Source: Sporomusa sphaeroides DSM 2875 (lineage in GTDB: Bacteria > Bacillota > Negativicutes > Sporomusales > Sporomusaceae). Taken from it: DNA of 64,000 nucleotides. Below the pieces are notes generated by a model. That model was not told the DNA's origin, searched no databases, and worked only from the letters and a program-made list of their open reading frames with translations. Positions within the stretch are counted from its first letter, which is position 1; the number at the start of each line of letters is the position of its first letter. A program made the translations under genes and the position numbers. The stretch spans positions 42,501 through 106,500 of the forward strand of contig NZ_CP146991.1 of NCBI RefSeq assembly GCF_001941975.2. The letters are read 5' to 3'. This document shows positions 17,185 to 26,305 of the stretch, one piece after another.

Positions 17185-18540
17185 TTACAGATTGCGGATT
17201 TCTTCCAGGCGTTTGCCTTTTGTCTCTACGCCGAAGATAAGCGTCACCGTGCCGCCGATTATAAAAATCGCCGCACCGAGATTAAACAAACCGCTGTTTC
17301 CTATGTACGGCAACAGCAGGCCGAAAAGTGTCGGTGCAATCAGCGAACCCATTCTGCCAGCCGAGGAAGTTGTACCGCAGCCGGTGGAACGGATTCTTGT
17401 CGGGAATACTTCTGAGGCATAGGTGTAAATGAGCGACCACATACCGAACATGAAGAACTGCATGCAGCAGCCGAAGACAAACAGCTCGGTAAGCGTTTGT
17501 GACTGTCCGTAAAAATAGCAAAATACCGCCGCGAGGATTAAATACGAAAAGATCATTTTTTTGCGGCCGAATATTTCCACGAAATAAGTCGCGCACAGGT
17601 AGCCTGGTATGGCGGGTAAATACATCAGCAGGACGAAACCACTGGATTTAACCACACTGAACCCGGCATTTACCAGCAGGGCCGAAATCCAGGTATTTAA
17701 ACCGTAAAAGCCAAACAATACACAGAACCAGAGCGTCCAAAGGGTCAGTGTCTTCTTAATCTGGTCAGGCTCAAACAATTGGGCCAGTTTGGATTTACCG
17801 GAGTAATCCCTTTCGTCGACAATCGGTTCCGGGATGGCCGGCAAGGGTTTGCCGGTTACTTTAATGACCTGGGCTTCCATAGTTTCGACAATGGCCTTTG
17901 CCTTGTCCAACTGCCCTACCGATTCATGCCAGCGGGCTGATTCCGGAATCTTGTATATTACCATGAACACACAAAGTCCGCCCAGCGCTTGGATCAAGAA
18001 AACGTATCGCCAGTCGACATACATCAACGCTACCCAGGAAATGAGGCCGGCTAAGATACAGGCCAGCGGGAAGCCGCCCTCCATAAGACAGATGGCGCGT
18101 CCCCGGCTATTGGCGGGGAAAAGCTCCGACAGCATGGACTGTGTCATCGGGAACTGAGCGCCCATTCCCAGGCCCAGGAAAAACCGGAAAATCCAAAAGA
18201 AAGTGATGTTTGGGCTCCAGGCCAGTCCCAGACTGGCTAAGCTCCAAATAAAGATGGATATCACCAGCATTTTTTTGCGGCCGAATTTATCGCCCAGGTA
18301 GCCGGACAAACTGGCACCGAAGAACATGCCCAGGTAGGTGGATGAAGCGACAAGACCTTTGCTTGTAGATGTAAAGGTAAATTCATTTCCGATGGAAGCT
18401 AATACAAAAGTCGCCGTTCCCAATCCAACAGAACCTAATATCCAGCATATTTCATGCAGAAGCCACAGTTTCCACTGAACCGAACATAGCGGCAGTCTGT
18501 CTAGACGTCCGGCTATGTTGTTTTCGAACCGTTCCCCCAT
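17185..18540 (-). CDS. MFS transporter, aromatic acid/sugar type
   Basis: A 451-residue major facilitator with twelve predicted membrane segments. Family marks are GYLGDKFGRKK in the loop between helices 2 and 3 and a second motif VEIFGRKK in the C-terminal half, plus EGGFPLACILAG in helix 5. It is paralogous to the MFS gene at 23912-25273 (shared N-terminal RLDRLPL, EVFPTRIRSTG/ELYPTRARATG, GEETKGKSLE end), and both flank the methyltransferase genes. Import of a methoxylated aromatic is likely but not shown. GGAGGAG precedes the ATG. A sigma-54 promoter lies 130 bases upstream. Confidence 0.88.
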   Translation of the reverse strand: MGERFENNIAGRLDRLPLCSVQWKLWLLHEICWILGSVGLGTATFVLASIGNEFTFTSTSKGLVASSTYLGMFFGASLSGYLGDKFGRKKMLVISIFIWSLASLGLAWSPNITFFWIFRFFLGLGMGAQFPMTQSMLSELFPANSRGRAICLMEGGFPLACILAGLISWVALMYVDWRYVFLIQALGGLCVFMVIYKIPESARWHESVGQLDKAKAIVETMEAQVIKVTGKPLPAIPEPIVDERDYSGKSKLAQLFEPDQIKKTLTLWTLWFCVLFGFYGLNTWISALLVNAGFSVVKSSGFVLLMYLPAIPGYLCATYFVEIFGRKKMIFSYLILAAVFCYFYGQSQTLTELFVFGCCMQFFMFGMWSLIYTYASEVFPTRIRSTGCGTTSSAGRMGSLIAPTLFGLLLPYIGNSGLFNLGAAIFIIGGTVTLIFGVETKGKRLEEIRNL

Positions 18541-18564
18541 GGTTTACTCCTCCTCGCAGTATTC

Positions 18565-18580
18565 AAGTTGTTTCGAATCA
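18565..18580 (+). promoter_or_regulatory. Candidate activator-binding motif, copy 1
   Basis: AAGTTGTTTCGAATCA matches the reverse strand of 20648-20663 except for one inserted T. It lies between the sigma-54 promoter and the start of the MFS gene. It could be an enhancer for the PAS activator; proof is lacking. Confidence 0.35.
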
Positions 18581-18667
18581 GTTGGCTGTACCCAGTGCGT
18601 AACGGTGAAAGCAGTTTTGGTTCCAATCCAGACGACCACCATCCATTAAAATCCTACTTTTCACTAA

Positions 18668-18684
18668 AGCAATTTTCGTGCCAA
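18668..18684 (-). promoter_or_regulatory. Sigma-54 promoter of the leftward MFS gene
   Basis: On the minus strand the sequence reads TTGGCACGAAAATTGCT: the -24 element TGGCAC, five bases, then TTGC. The GG to GC spacing is 12 bases, as sigma-54 requires. The nearest leftward gene is the MFS transporter (start at 18540), and the neighbouring gene encodes a sigma-54 activator. Confidence 0.85.
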
Positions 18685-18716
18685 CACATTTGTTCTGTCG
18701 GTAAACAAAACGGGAA

Positions 18717-20408
18717 TTACCGCAGGGAGATACCGTGCTTTTTTGCTTTTCGCATAAAGGCCGACTGACTTAGGCCCAGCAGAGAAGCGCTCTTTCGAGT
18801 GCTGTTGGTACTTTTGTAGGTTGCGAGAAGGAGTTCTTTTTCTTTTTGGTCTAAAATTTCCTGTAAGGGTATGGCAATAGTACCATCGTTATTGCCGGAA
18901 TTTCCTTTGATTTCATAAAAGCTTGCCAACGGAATCTCAGAAGATGTGCTGGTAATGAGCAAGCGTTCCACGGTATTCTCCAGTTCCCGGATATTGCCGG
19001 GCCAGTGGTAGTCCAGAAAGGCGTTGAGTACCAGGGGCTGGAAGAATTTGTTCATGCTGTATTCCCTGTTGAGCTTTTTGATAAAATGCAGTGTCAGCGC
19101 CAAGATGTCTTCCGGCCTTTCACGCAAAGGCGGAATCAGGATAGGAATAACGTTCAGCCGGTAATAGAGGTCCTCCCGAAAGGTTTTTTTCTTTACCATG
19201 TCCTCTAAAATCCGGTTAGTGGCGGCAATAATGCGTACATCAACATGAATCGGTTTGTTGCCGCCGATACGCATGATTTTTTTATCCTGGATGGCTTTGA
19301 GAACCTTGACCTGCATATCGCCGGGCAAATCGCCGATTTCATCCAGGAATAAGGTGCTCTTGTCGGCAAGCTCAAATATTCCCGGCTTTCCCCCTTTGCT
19401 GGCGCCGGTAAATGCGCCGGCCTCATAGCCGAAAAGCTCCGATTCAAAGAGGTTGGGAGGAATGGAGCCGCAATTAATTTCCATCATAGGCTTGGCATTG
19501 CGTTTGCTTGACTGATGAATTAAATTGGCAAAGACACCTTTGCCTACACCGGATTCACCCAGCAGCAAAATGGTGGAATTGGACGGCGCCACCCGCATTG
19601 CCAGCTCGACAATATGCCGCATTTTGGCGTTTTCGGTGTGGAAATTCAATATGTTGGGGGACATAACTTCGTTGAGCTTTTTTAAATAATCCTGTTGCAG
19701 CCGTTTGCTTTCTGAAAGCTGCTCTTTCAAATTTCTCAGTTCGGTTACGTCGCGTACATTGCACAGAACGCAAATGACTTCTCCGGTGCGCCCAAACACT
19801 GGGGTTCCTGTGAGCAGCATATCTTTACCGTTCCGGAAGTCGACAATGGACATGGTTTCTTTCCTGTCAACAACCATAGGCGACAGGCCCTGGTGAATTA
19901 ACCCGTTTTCCACCAGCGTGTCAATATGCACATTTATATAGTCCTGTTTGCGGATATTGGCCATTGCCTCATAGGATTTATTGGTCTGGCGGACAATACC
20001 CTTGGCGTCAACGATAATGATTCCATCGGCCACGGCGTCAATGATTTCCTGGGTCAGGGCGAAAATATTCTCGTCCCAGTTGGACCAACTCTCCCAGGCT
20101 TCGGACAAATGCCACAAAATAGTGATATTTACTTTGTTTTTCGCCGGACGGAACGGAAAAATGAACATTTCATAACAGTGGTTGTTGGGAAGGGTGCAGC
20201 GCAGGGACTGTTCCGTGCCGTCGGTTATAACGGTGTCAAAGATTTCTGAGATATGCAGGCTTTCTAAAAAAGCAATCATGCCAGCCGTATCCCCGAAAAT
20301 CAATTCGGCTTTTTTATTCCAATAGAGAATTTGTTTTTCTTCAGAGATTGTCACAATGATAGTTTCTTTATTATCTGTAACACGTTTCACCTGATGTAAT
20401 ATCTCCAC
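18717..20408 (-). CDS. PAS-domain sigma-54-dependent transcriptional activator
   Basis: An enhancer-binding protein of ~563 residues. The N-terminal third has two PAS-like sensing regions (one around VTISEEKQILYWNKKAELIFG, a second around IIDAVADGIIIVDAKGIVRQTN). The AAA+ domain follows with Walker A GESGVGKG, the sigma-54 contact loop GAFTGA and Walker B STLFLDEIGDL. The C-terminus has a TyrR/Fis-type helix-turn-helix (STRKSASLLGLSQSAFMRKAKKHGI). I prefer the GTG at 20408, five bases after GGAGGGG, to the TTG at 20429. It lies between the two sigma-54 promoters and probably controls both. Confidence 0.93.
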   Translation of the reverse strand: MEILHQVKRVTDNKETIIVTISEEKQILYWNKKAELIFGDTAGMIAFLESLHISEIFDTVITDGTEQSLRCTLPNNHCYEMFIFPFRPAKNKVNITILWHLSEAWESWSNWDENIFALTQEIIDAVADGIIIVDAKGIVRQTNKSYEAMANIRKQDYINVHIDTLVENGLIHQGLSPMVVDRKETMSIVDFRNGKDMLLTGTPVFGRTGEVICVLCNVRDVTELRNLKEQLSESKRLQQDYLKKLNEVMSPNILNFHTENAKMRHIVELAMRVAPSNSTILLLGESGVGKGVFANLIHQSSKRNAKPMMEINCGSIPPNLFESELFGYEAGAFTGASKGGKPGIFELADKSTLFLDEIGDLPGDMQVKVLKAIQDKKIMRIGGNKPIHVDVRIIAATNRILEDMVKKKTFREDLYYRLNVIPILIPPLRERPEDILALTLHFIKKLNREYSMNKFFQPLVLNAFLDYHWPGNIRELENTVERLLITSTSSEIPLASFYEIKGNSGNNDGTIAIPLQEILDQKEKELLLATYKSTNSTRKSASLLGLSQSAFMRKAKKHGISLR

Positions 20409-20647
20409 ACAAGCCCCTCCATTTGGCAAAATTATTGAAATATTTAAACTTTGCGATTCGTTATCGACTCAATCGATAGTGCTTAATTCCTTTTAAAGTA
20501 TACAGGTTTTTCAAGTCAGCGCCAATTGATATCACGGTAATGCGAATCGTAAATGACTCTATATTGTTTTCCGCTGCTTTAAAGTGTAGATAAAAGCATT
20601 TTGGTAGTACTAATACCGCGCGAACTGCCAGTATTTTCGGCTGACAT

Positions 20648-20663
20648 TGATTCGAAAACAACT
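20648..20663 (-). promoter_or_regulatory. Candidate activator-binding motif, copy 2
   Basis: The minus strand reads AGTTGTTTTCGAATCA, nearly identical to the motif at 18565. It is about 230 bases upstream of the rightward sigma-54 promoter, a normal enhancer distance. The 677-base spacer 20409-21085 holds no convincing gene; it also contains TATCGA-N5-TCGATA at about 20470, another possible site. Confidence 0.35.
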
Positions 20664-20890
20664 CATAATCGCCGTACTGTCGGGCAGAACAATGACAATA
20701 TTGTTAAAAAATTTTGAATTTTAATATTTTTTAGGAATACGGGGAACGCAGTCAGGAGGATTTCCGGCTGCAGCTTCAAATTATGGCATGCTTGCCATCC
20801 GGCTAAGTGGTTTTCAGTATTTCCCAACTATATACATAAGCAACGACCATGCCATTCTATTCAAGTAGATAAACTATTATTTTTTGAAGA

Positions 20891-20908
20891 TTGGCATAAA
20901 TGTTGCAT
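20891..20908 (+). promoter_or_regulatory. Sigma-54 promoter of the methyltransferase operon
   Basis: TTGGCATAAATGTTGCAT has TGGCA at -24 and TTGCA at -12 with the required 12-base GG to GC spacing. It lies ~180 bases before the MtrH-like gene and is the only such match in the spacer. Confidence 0.85.
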
Positions 20909-21085
20909 AGGCATAAACCGAATCCATCATCCAATCCAGAAAGCATTAAAATCCGGAATGAAGATCCACAAAACAGTAGTCTGGTGCCGGCTTGTCCCAG
21001 CGGGTGAAAGCAGCAAAAAAAAGGTATATTTTCTGCTGATGCACGAATGCTCCGTAACAACATTAGGAGGAGATGATAGTAAGCG

Positions 21086-21889
21086 ATGATTATTATTGGT
21101 GAAAAAATAAATGGTTCTATTCCCGCCGTAGCCAAGGCCATCGAAGGGAAGGATGCGGATTTTATCCGGAACCTTGCAACAATACAGGCCAATGCCGGGG
21201 CCGCGTTTATCGACGTGTGCGCGTCGGTCGATAACCAGATCGAGCTTGAAACTATGCAATGGCTTATCGGGCTGGTGCAGGAAGTTACCGATACACCCAT
21301 TGCCATTGACAGTCCTGATGTCCGTATTTGTGCCGCGGCGATGAAGTTCTGCAACAAGCCTGGCCTTATTAATTCGGTATCCATGGAAGGTGACAAGATT
21401 GAGGTCATCTTTCCGTTAATTGCCGATACAAAATGGGAATGTGCCGCACTCTTATGCGACGACACCGGGCTGCCCCAGAATGCGGAAAAGCGGCTGGCTG
21501 TATTTGCCGCCATCATGGAAAAAGCGCAAGCCTACCGTATTGCTCCAAACCGCCTGCATATTGATCCTCTGGTACAAATGCTCTGCACCTCGGAAGACGG
21601 GATCAACACCGTTACAGAAGTAATTAAAGCCATCAAAGCGCAATATCCGGATATTCATGTTACCGGTGGCGGCAGCAATATTTCCTTTAATCTGCCTGCC
21701 AGAAAACTGGTCAATCAGGCTTTTCTCGTCCTGGCAATGAACGCGGGCATGGACAGTGCGATCATTGATCCGCTGAATCGGGATCTGATGGGGATGATTT
21801 ATGCTACCGAAGCACTGCTGGGCATGGATGAATACTGTATGGAATACATAGGAGCCTACCGGGAAAACAAATTCGGGCAGCAAAAATAA
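21086..21889 (+). CDS. Methyltetrahydrofolate:corrinoid methyltransferase, MtrH/MtvA-like
   Basis: A 267-residue pterin-binding TIM-barrel protein of the AcsE/MtrH family, which moves a methyl group between a corrinoid protein and tetrahydrofolate. Typical segments are IIIGEKINGSIP at the start, ANAGAAFIDVCAS (~35-48), the PIAIDSPD strand (~72) and the C-terminal TGGGSNISFNLPAR and NAGMDSAIIDPLNRD. Followed by the corrinoid protein after 34 bases. In acetogen demethylation systems such as MtvABC this enzyme passes the methyl group to tetrahydrofolate. Confidence 0.92.
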   Translation: MIIIGEKINGSIPAVAKAIEGKDADFIRNLATIQANAGAAFIDVCASVDNQIELETMQWLIGLVQEVTDTPIAIDSPDVRICAAAMKFCNKPGLINSVSMEGDKIEVIFPLIADTKWECAALLCDDTGLPQNAEKRLAVFAAIMEKAQAYRIAPNRLHIDPLVQMLCTSEDGINTVTEVIKAIKAQYPDIHVTGGGSNISFNLPARKLVNQAFLVLAMNAGMDSAIIDPLNRDLMGMIYATEALLGMDEYCMEYIGAYRENKFGQQK

Positions 21890-21923
21890 CAAATAGATTT
21901 TATTAAACCAGGAGGAATGCAAC

Positions 21924-22559
21924 ATGTCAAAAATTCAGGAAATCGTAACCGCGGTTGCAAGCGGCAAAATGAAACTGGTTGGCGGCCTTGTCGAGGAAGC
22001 GTTGGCGGAAGGTATTGCCGCCACTGATATTTTGAACGACGGCCTGATTGCCGCGATGGGAATTGTAGGCGATCAGTTTAAGGCCGGAGACATCTATGTT
22101 CCGGAAATGCTGGTGGCTGCCAGAGCAATGAAAAAGGGTGTGGATACGCTCAAACCCCATCTTGCTGGCGGAGCTGCGGCTACTCTGGGGAAATTCATCA
22201 TCGGTACGGTCGAAGGCGATTTGCATGATATCGGCAAAAATCTTGTGGGCATGATGCTGGAGGGTTCTGGCTTTGAAGTGATTGACTTAGGCGTTGATGT
22301 TCCGGCGGCAAAATTTGTTGATACCATAAAAGCGAACCCGGATTGCCGGATTGTCGGCCTGACCGCCCTGCTTACCACCACAATGCCGGCTCTGCAAGCC
22401 TCTGTCAGTGCTATTGCAGCAGCCGGACTTAAAAGCCAGGTTAAGATTATTATCGGCGGCGCGCCGATAACTCAGGCATTTGCCGATAAAATCGGTGCCG
22501 ACGGTTATGCGGAAAATGCAGCTTCGGCCGCAAGCCTTTCCAAAGAGCTTATCGCGTAA
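21924..22559 (+). CDS. Corrinoid protein, MtvC/MtaC-like
   Basis: A 211-residue methyl-carrying protein with the helical cap domain (residues ~1-85) and the B12-binding Rossmann domain (~88-210). The cobalt-binding histidine is H101 in GDLHDIG (D99-x-H101-x-x-G104), and GLTALLTTTMPALQ plus IIIGGAPIT provide the rest of the corrinoid pocket. GGAGG precedes the ATG. It shuttles the methyl group between the UroD-like and MtrH-like enzymes. No reductive activator (RamA/ASKHA type) is in this cluster, so it must be elsewhere. Confidence 0.95.
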   Translation: MSKIQEIVTAVASGKMKLVGGLVEEALAEGIAATDILNDGLIAAMGIVGDQFKAGDIYVPEMLVAARAMKKGVDTLKPHLAGGAAATLGKFIIGTVEGDLHDIGKNLVGMMLEGSGFEVIDLGVDVPAAKFVDTIKANPDCRIVGLTALLTTTMPALQASVSAIAAAGLKSQVKIIIGGAPITQAFADKIGADGYAENAASAASLSKELIA

Positions 22560-22605
22560 CCGGATAAAGCAGCACCAGCCAAATATATAAGGGAGGGGTT
22601 ATAGT

Positions 22606-23760
22606 ATGAATTCTCGTGAGAGACTGCAAATGGCTCTGAATCATCAGGAACCGGACCGTATACCACTCGATTTAGGCTCAGGCCATGCGTGTAAGTTTAC
22701 AAAATATTTTTATAAGAAGCTGTTGGATTACTTTGGTCTGAAAGAAGACAATTTGGAAATTGCTCAAAAACCTTACCAACTGGTTTATGCGTCAGATAAG
22801 GTAATGGATTTGCTTGGCTGCGATGTCCGTAATGCCAGGGTAAAATATGTGAAAGAGCATGTAAGCCCGTATGTGCGGGAATGGGAAGATGAAAAGTACA
22901 CGTATTTCACCAATGATTTTGGTACCACCTACCGTATGCCTCACAAGCAAAGCCTCTACTACGACCTGTACGACACTGCCCTGGGCAAAGCGGAAGATGA
23001 GGAAGACGACGCCAAGTATATCTGGCCTTGTCCCAACCGCCTGGTGCCTGGTACGAGAAAAGAGCTTGAGGATTACCGCACGGCGGGCTTTCTGACAACA
23101 ACCTGCCAGGTGTTTGGCAATGGTTTTTTGCAAACCGGGCCGTTGGTCTACGGTTATGAAAATTGGCTTGCTATGCTGGTGGCCGAACCGGAGCGTTGCG
23201 AGGCCTTTATTGACAAGCTCTACCAAAAGAAAATCGAATGGTACGGTTATCTGTTTGACGAATATGACGGACTGCTTGACGTAACCGCGGAAGCCGACGA
23301 CTTCGGCACCCAGCGCGGAACCTTCTGTTCACCGAAAGTACTGCGGGAACTGATTTTCCCCTATCACAAAAAGCTCAATGAATTTATAAAAAAATCACAG
23401 CCTGGTATTAAAACCACACTGCACACCTGCGGTTCGGTATATGAGGTAATCGGGGACATTATCGAAGCCGGCTATGATTGCCTGAACCCGGTGCAGATTG
23501 CCGCCACCAATATGGAGCCTGAGCGCCTGAAGAAAGAATTCGGGAAGGTAATTACCTTTTGGGGCGGTGGCATCAATACGCAGGCAACCCTGCCGAACGG
23601 AACCCCTGAACAAGTCCGGGAAGAGACCAAGCGGAATATCGACTTGTTCGCTCCAGGCGGCGGCTTTGTCTTCTCGCCGGTGCACAATATTCAGGACGAT
23701 GTGCCTATTGAAAATTTCATTGCTATGTGGGAAACGTTCCAGGCCAATTGCAAATACTGA
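22606..23760 (+). CDS. UroD-family methyltransferase, probable O-demethylase (MtvB-like)
   Basis: A 384-residue member of the uroporphyrinogen decarboxylase/MtaA-like superfamily. It opens with MNSRERLQMALNHQEPDRIP, the standard start of this group. The zinc-type HxC motif is H273-T-C275 in TLHTCGSV. It lies third after the THF methyltransferase and corrinoid protein, the arrangement of the Moorella vanillate system MtvABC, so it probably takes the methyl group from a methoxylated aromatic. The donor cannot be fixed from sequence; simple methyl ethers or glycine betaine-type donors are alternatives. Confidence 0.88.
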   Translation: MNSRERLQMALNHQEPDRIPLDLGSGHACKFTKYFYKKLLDYFGLKEDNLEIAQKPYQLVYASDKVMDLLGCDVRNARVKYVKEHVSPYVREWEDEKYTYFTNDFGTTYRMPHKQSLYYDLYDTALGKAEDEEDDAKYIWPCPNRLVPGTRKELEDYRTAGFLTTTCQVFGNGFLQTGPLVYGYENWLAMLVAEPERCEAFIDKLYQKKIEWYGYLFDEYDGLLDVTAEADDFGTQRGTFCSPKVLRELIFPYHKKLNEFIKKSQPGIKTTLHTCGSVYEVIGDIIEAGYDCLNPVQIAATNMEPERLKKEFGKVITFWGGGINTQATLPNGTPEQVREETKRNIDLFAPGGGFVFSPVHNIQDDVPIENFIAMWETFQANCKY

Positions 23761-23777
23761 TCATAGTAGGGGAAGCA

Positions 23778-23826
23778 CTGCCGTTTGTGGCGGGAAGCCT
23801 GGGAGGCTTCCCTGCTCAAACGGCAA
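23778..23826. terminator. Long hairpin between the methyltransferase and MFS genes
   Basis: CTGCCGTTTG...CAAACGGCA encloses GGGAAGCC...GGCTTCCC, giving nearly continuous pairing with a six-base loop. No T-run follows, so partial termination or mRNA protection is as likely as full termination. Confidence 0.6.
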
Positions 23827-23911
23827 TTTGAGAAAAGTAAATAAATACAATAACAATTGGCAGATCGCTTTGGTTGACACAGAAATACTACACTGAGGGG
23901 GTATTTCCGGT

Positions 23912-25273
23912 ATGGATAACAATGTGATCCTGCGTGCAAGTGTACCTGACCGGCTTGAGCGGTTGCCGCTCACCGGCTATCAAAAACGGATTTTTGTGCT
24001 GATTGCCGCCGCCTGGCTGTTTGATTCCATGGATCTGGCCATGTTGACTTTTGTGTTAGGTTCGATCAAGACGGATTTTGGCCTTTCGCCGCAGCAGGCC
24101 GGATTGCTTGCTACAATGAGCTTTATCGGCATGGCTGTCGGCGCGTCGGCCTCCGGCATGTTAAGTGATAAGTTCGGGCGAAAGGTGATTTTGCAAAATA
24201 GCATTTTGGTGTATAGCGGCGCCAGTATTCTGTGCGCTTTGGCTCAAACGGCGGAGATGCTGGGTGTGTTCCGTCTTCTGCTGGGCTTTGGCTTAGGCAC
24301 GGGTTTTCCGCCGGCCATGTCTCTGGTATCCGAATTTATTCCCAGCCAGAACCGGGGACGCTATATCGCTATACTGGAAGGCTTCTGGCCTATCGGTTTT
24401 ATCTGTGCGGGCATTCTTGCCTACTTCCTGATTCCTATTGGCGGTTGGCGGTTGGTGTTTTTTGCGGAAGCCGTGCCGGTTTTATATTACTTTGTGGTTA
24501 AATATTATATCGCTGAATCGCCGCGCTGGCTGGAGGATAAAGGCCGCCTGGAGGAAGCCGACCAAGTGGTTGCCGAATTTGAGGAAGGAGTCAAAAAATC
24601 CTTGGGCGGTCAGGAATTGCCGGTTGTTGAGCCCAGGCCTTATGATCCGGCTAAACAGGCGGACAAGTCTTCCTTTGCGGATTTATGGGCGCCGGGTTAT
24701 GCCAAACGAACGGTTATGATCTGGAGCTTATGGTTCTTTGCTCTGCTGGGTTATTATGGCTTAACCACCTGGCTTGGCACCTTGCTGCAGCAGAAGGGCT
24801 TTGAAGTAACAAAATCGGTTTTCTATACGGTAACTATTTCCCTTGGCGGTATTCCGGGCTTTCTGACTTCATCTTATCTGGTTGAGAGCCTCGGCCGTAA
24901 GCCGACCAATGTAATTTTTCTGCTGGGAGCAGCGGCAGGAGCCTATTTCTATGGTATGGCGACAACCATGAACAGCCTAATTATTTTTGGTTTAATTATG
25001 CAATTTTTCATGCTGGGTATGTGGTCCTGCATGTATGCTTATACGCCGGAGCTGTATCCTACCCGCGCCCGTGCTACCGGAGCTGGCTTTGCCTCGGCGG
25101 TGGGGCGGCTGGGGGCCATTGTGGGTTCTTATCTGGTAGGGGCCATTTTGCCGCATGCCGGGATTGAAGGGGTTTTCGCGCTGGGGGCCGTATGCTATGC
25201 TGTCGCGGCGGCGGCGGTAATTATCCTGGGTGAGGAAACCAAAGGAAAATCCTTAGAAAGTATATCCAGTTAA
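23912..25273 (+). CDS. MFS transporter, aromatic acid/sugar type (second paralogue)
   Basis: A 453-residue twelve-helix transporter closely related to the one at 17185-18540. Signature loop GMLSDKFGRK and the R-x-x-x-G-x-G-x-G helix 4 motif (FRLLLGFGLGTGFP) are present, and the C-terminus ends GEETKGKSLESI. GAGGGGG precedes the ATG. It follows the demethylase genes by ~150 bases, with the hairpin between, and is probably expressed with them. Having one such carrier on each arm of the island suggests two substrates or uptake and product export. Confidence 0.88.
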   Translation: MDNNVILRASVPDRLERLPLTGYQKRIFVLIAAAWLFDSMDLAMLTFVLGSIKTDFGLSPQQAGLLATMSFIGMAVGASASGMLSDKFGRKVILQNSILVYSGASILCALAQTAEMLGVFRLLLGFGLGTGFPPAMSLVSEFIPSQNRGRYIAILEGFWPIGFICAGILAYFLIPIGGWRLVFFAEAVPVLYYFVVKYYIAESPRWLEDKGRLEEADQVVAEFEEGVKKSLGGQELPVVEPRPYDPAKQADKSSFADLWAPGYAKRTVMIWSLWFFALLGYYGLTTWLGTLLQQKGFEVTKSVFYTVTISLGGIPGFLTSSYLVESLGRKPTNVIFLLGAAAGAYFYGMATTMNSLIIFGLIMQFFMLGMWSCMYAYTPELYPTRARATGAGFASAVGRLGAIVGSYLVGAILPHAGIEGVFALGAVCYAVAAAAVIILGEETKGKSLESISS

Positions 25274-25290
25274 ACGTATGTCCATAAACA

Positions 25291-25341
25291 GAACACTCAC
25301 AGCCCGGCGTTTTGGCCGTAGGCGGGAGTGTTCCTCTTTTT
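25291..25341 (+). terminator. Terminator after the second MFS gene
   Basis: GAACACTC and GAGTGTTC frame a GC-rich loop that can itself pair, followed by CTCTTTTT. It closes the one-carbon island. Confidence 0.8.
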
Positions 25342-25482
25342 GTGTCGCATAGACGAAATCGGGCAAGTAACGACGGCTTTTAATGGCATGACAAAAAATC
25401 TGGCCGATTTAGTCCGTTGCATTGCTATTTTTTTCTTTACTATGTTTGAGATATTCAGGGGCTGCAAGGATATAAAAAAGTG

Positions 25483-25491
25483 TGGTATAAT
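25483..25491 (+). promoter_or_regulatory. Extended -10 promoter of the hydrolase operon
   Basis: TGGTATAAT is a perfect extended -10 element (TG-n-TATAAT). The -35 region is poor, as is usual for this class. It lies ~45 bases before the hydrolase start. Confidence 0.6.
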
Positions 25492-25533
25492 CTGGATAGT
25501 AAATGCCAATCGTTTAACCAGAGGGGGATGGTA

Positions 25534-26286
25534 ATGAAAATTAGGCACCTGAGGCATGCTACTTTTCACTTACATATCCAAGGTGTAACTTTGTTGGTCG
25601 ACCCTGTGTTAAGTCCGGCAGCAGCAATGACACCTATTGATAACTCACCTAATCAACGGCGTAATCCGCTGGTGGAATTGCCTGTCAGCGTCGAAGAGGT
25701 CATGACGGCAGATGGCTGTTTGCTTACCCATACACACCGTGATCATTTTGATACGGCTGCCGGTGAACAATTGCCGAAGGCTTTGCCGGTGTTTTGCCAG
25801 CCCGAAGATCGGGATAAACTACATTTGCTGGGGTTTACCGCAGTACAGCCGGTAGATCCGGTTATAACCTGGAGAAATATAGAGTTGATACGAACCGGTG
25901 GTCAGCATGGCACCGGCGAAATTGGCCGTAAGATGGCGCCTGTGTCGGGCTATGTGCTTAAGGCGGCCACTGAACCAACACTCTATATTGCCGGTGATAC
26001 TGTCTGGTGTCCGGAAGTGGCCGAGACGCTGTCAATCCATAAACCTGAAGTCATTGTCCTCTACGGTGGTGCAGCCAGGTTTAACCAGGGTGAGCCGATA
26101 ACCATGGGGAAAGAGGATATATTCCGGGTTTGTCAGCACGCGCCGGCAGCCAAAGTGGTGGTATTGCACATGGAGGCAATTAACCATTGTCTCTTGACCC
26201 GGGCGGAACTGAATGAATTTATCCAACAGGAGCGTTTGGGCGGCAGGGTGCGAGTCCCGGCCGACGGTCAATGGCTGGATTTTTAG
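25534..26286 (+). CDS. Metallo-beta-lactamase fold hydrolase, UlaG-like
   Basis: A 250-residue protein with the MBL metal motif in the form LTHTHRDHFD (near residue 65) and further ligands at GQHG (~128) and AGDTVWC (~155). The short early motif IRHLRHATFHLH, where UlaG relatives have a G/HATFLI segment, places it with the L-ascorbate-6-phosphate lactonase-like group. The start at 25534 has a proper distance from GGGGG, unlike the ATG at 25528. First of three genes with a lipid kinase and a Nudix enzyme; substrate unknown. Confidence 0.85.
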   Translation: MKIRHLRHATFHLHIQGVTLLVDPVLSPAAAMTPIDNSPNQRRNPLVELPVSVEEVMTADGCLLTHTHRDHFDTAAGEQLPKALPVFCQPEDRDKLHLLGFTAVQPVDPVITWRNIELIRTGGQHGTGEIGRKMAPVSGYVLKAATEPTLYIAGDTVWCPEVAETLSIHKPEVIVLYGGAARFNQGEPITMGKEDIFRVCQHAPAAKVVVLHMEAINHCLLTRAELNEFIQQERLGGRVRVPADGQWLDF

Positions 26287-26305
26287 GCCGGCAGGAGAGG
26301 TAACA

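Noticed and set aside
20857-21516. 219-residue minus-strand frame over the MtrH-like gene
   Set aside because: It covers the sigma-54 promoter and the start of a clear pterin methyltransferase; the composition is Ser/Ile-rich noise.
23859-23876. Possible sigma-54 site before the second MFS gene (TTGGCAGATCGCTTTGG)
   Set aside because: The -12 half reads TTTGG, not TTGC, and the spacing is off, so it does not qualify.
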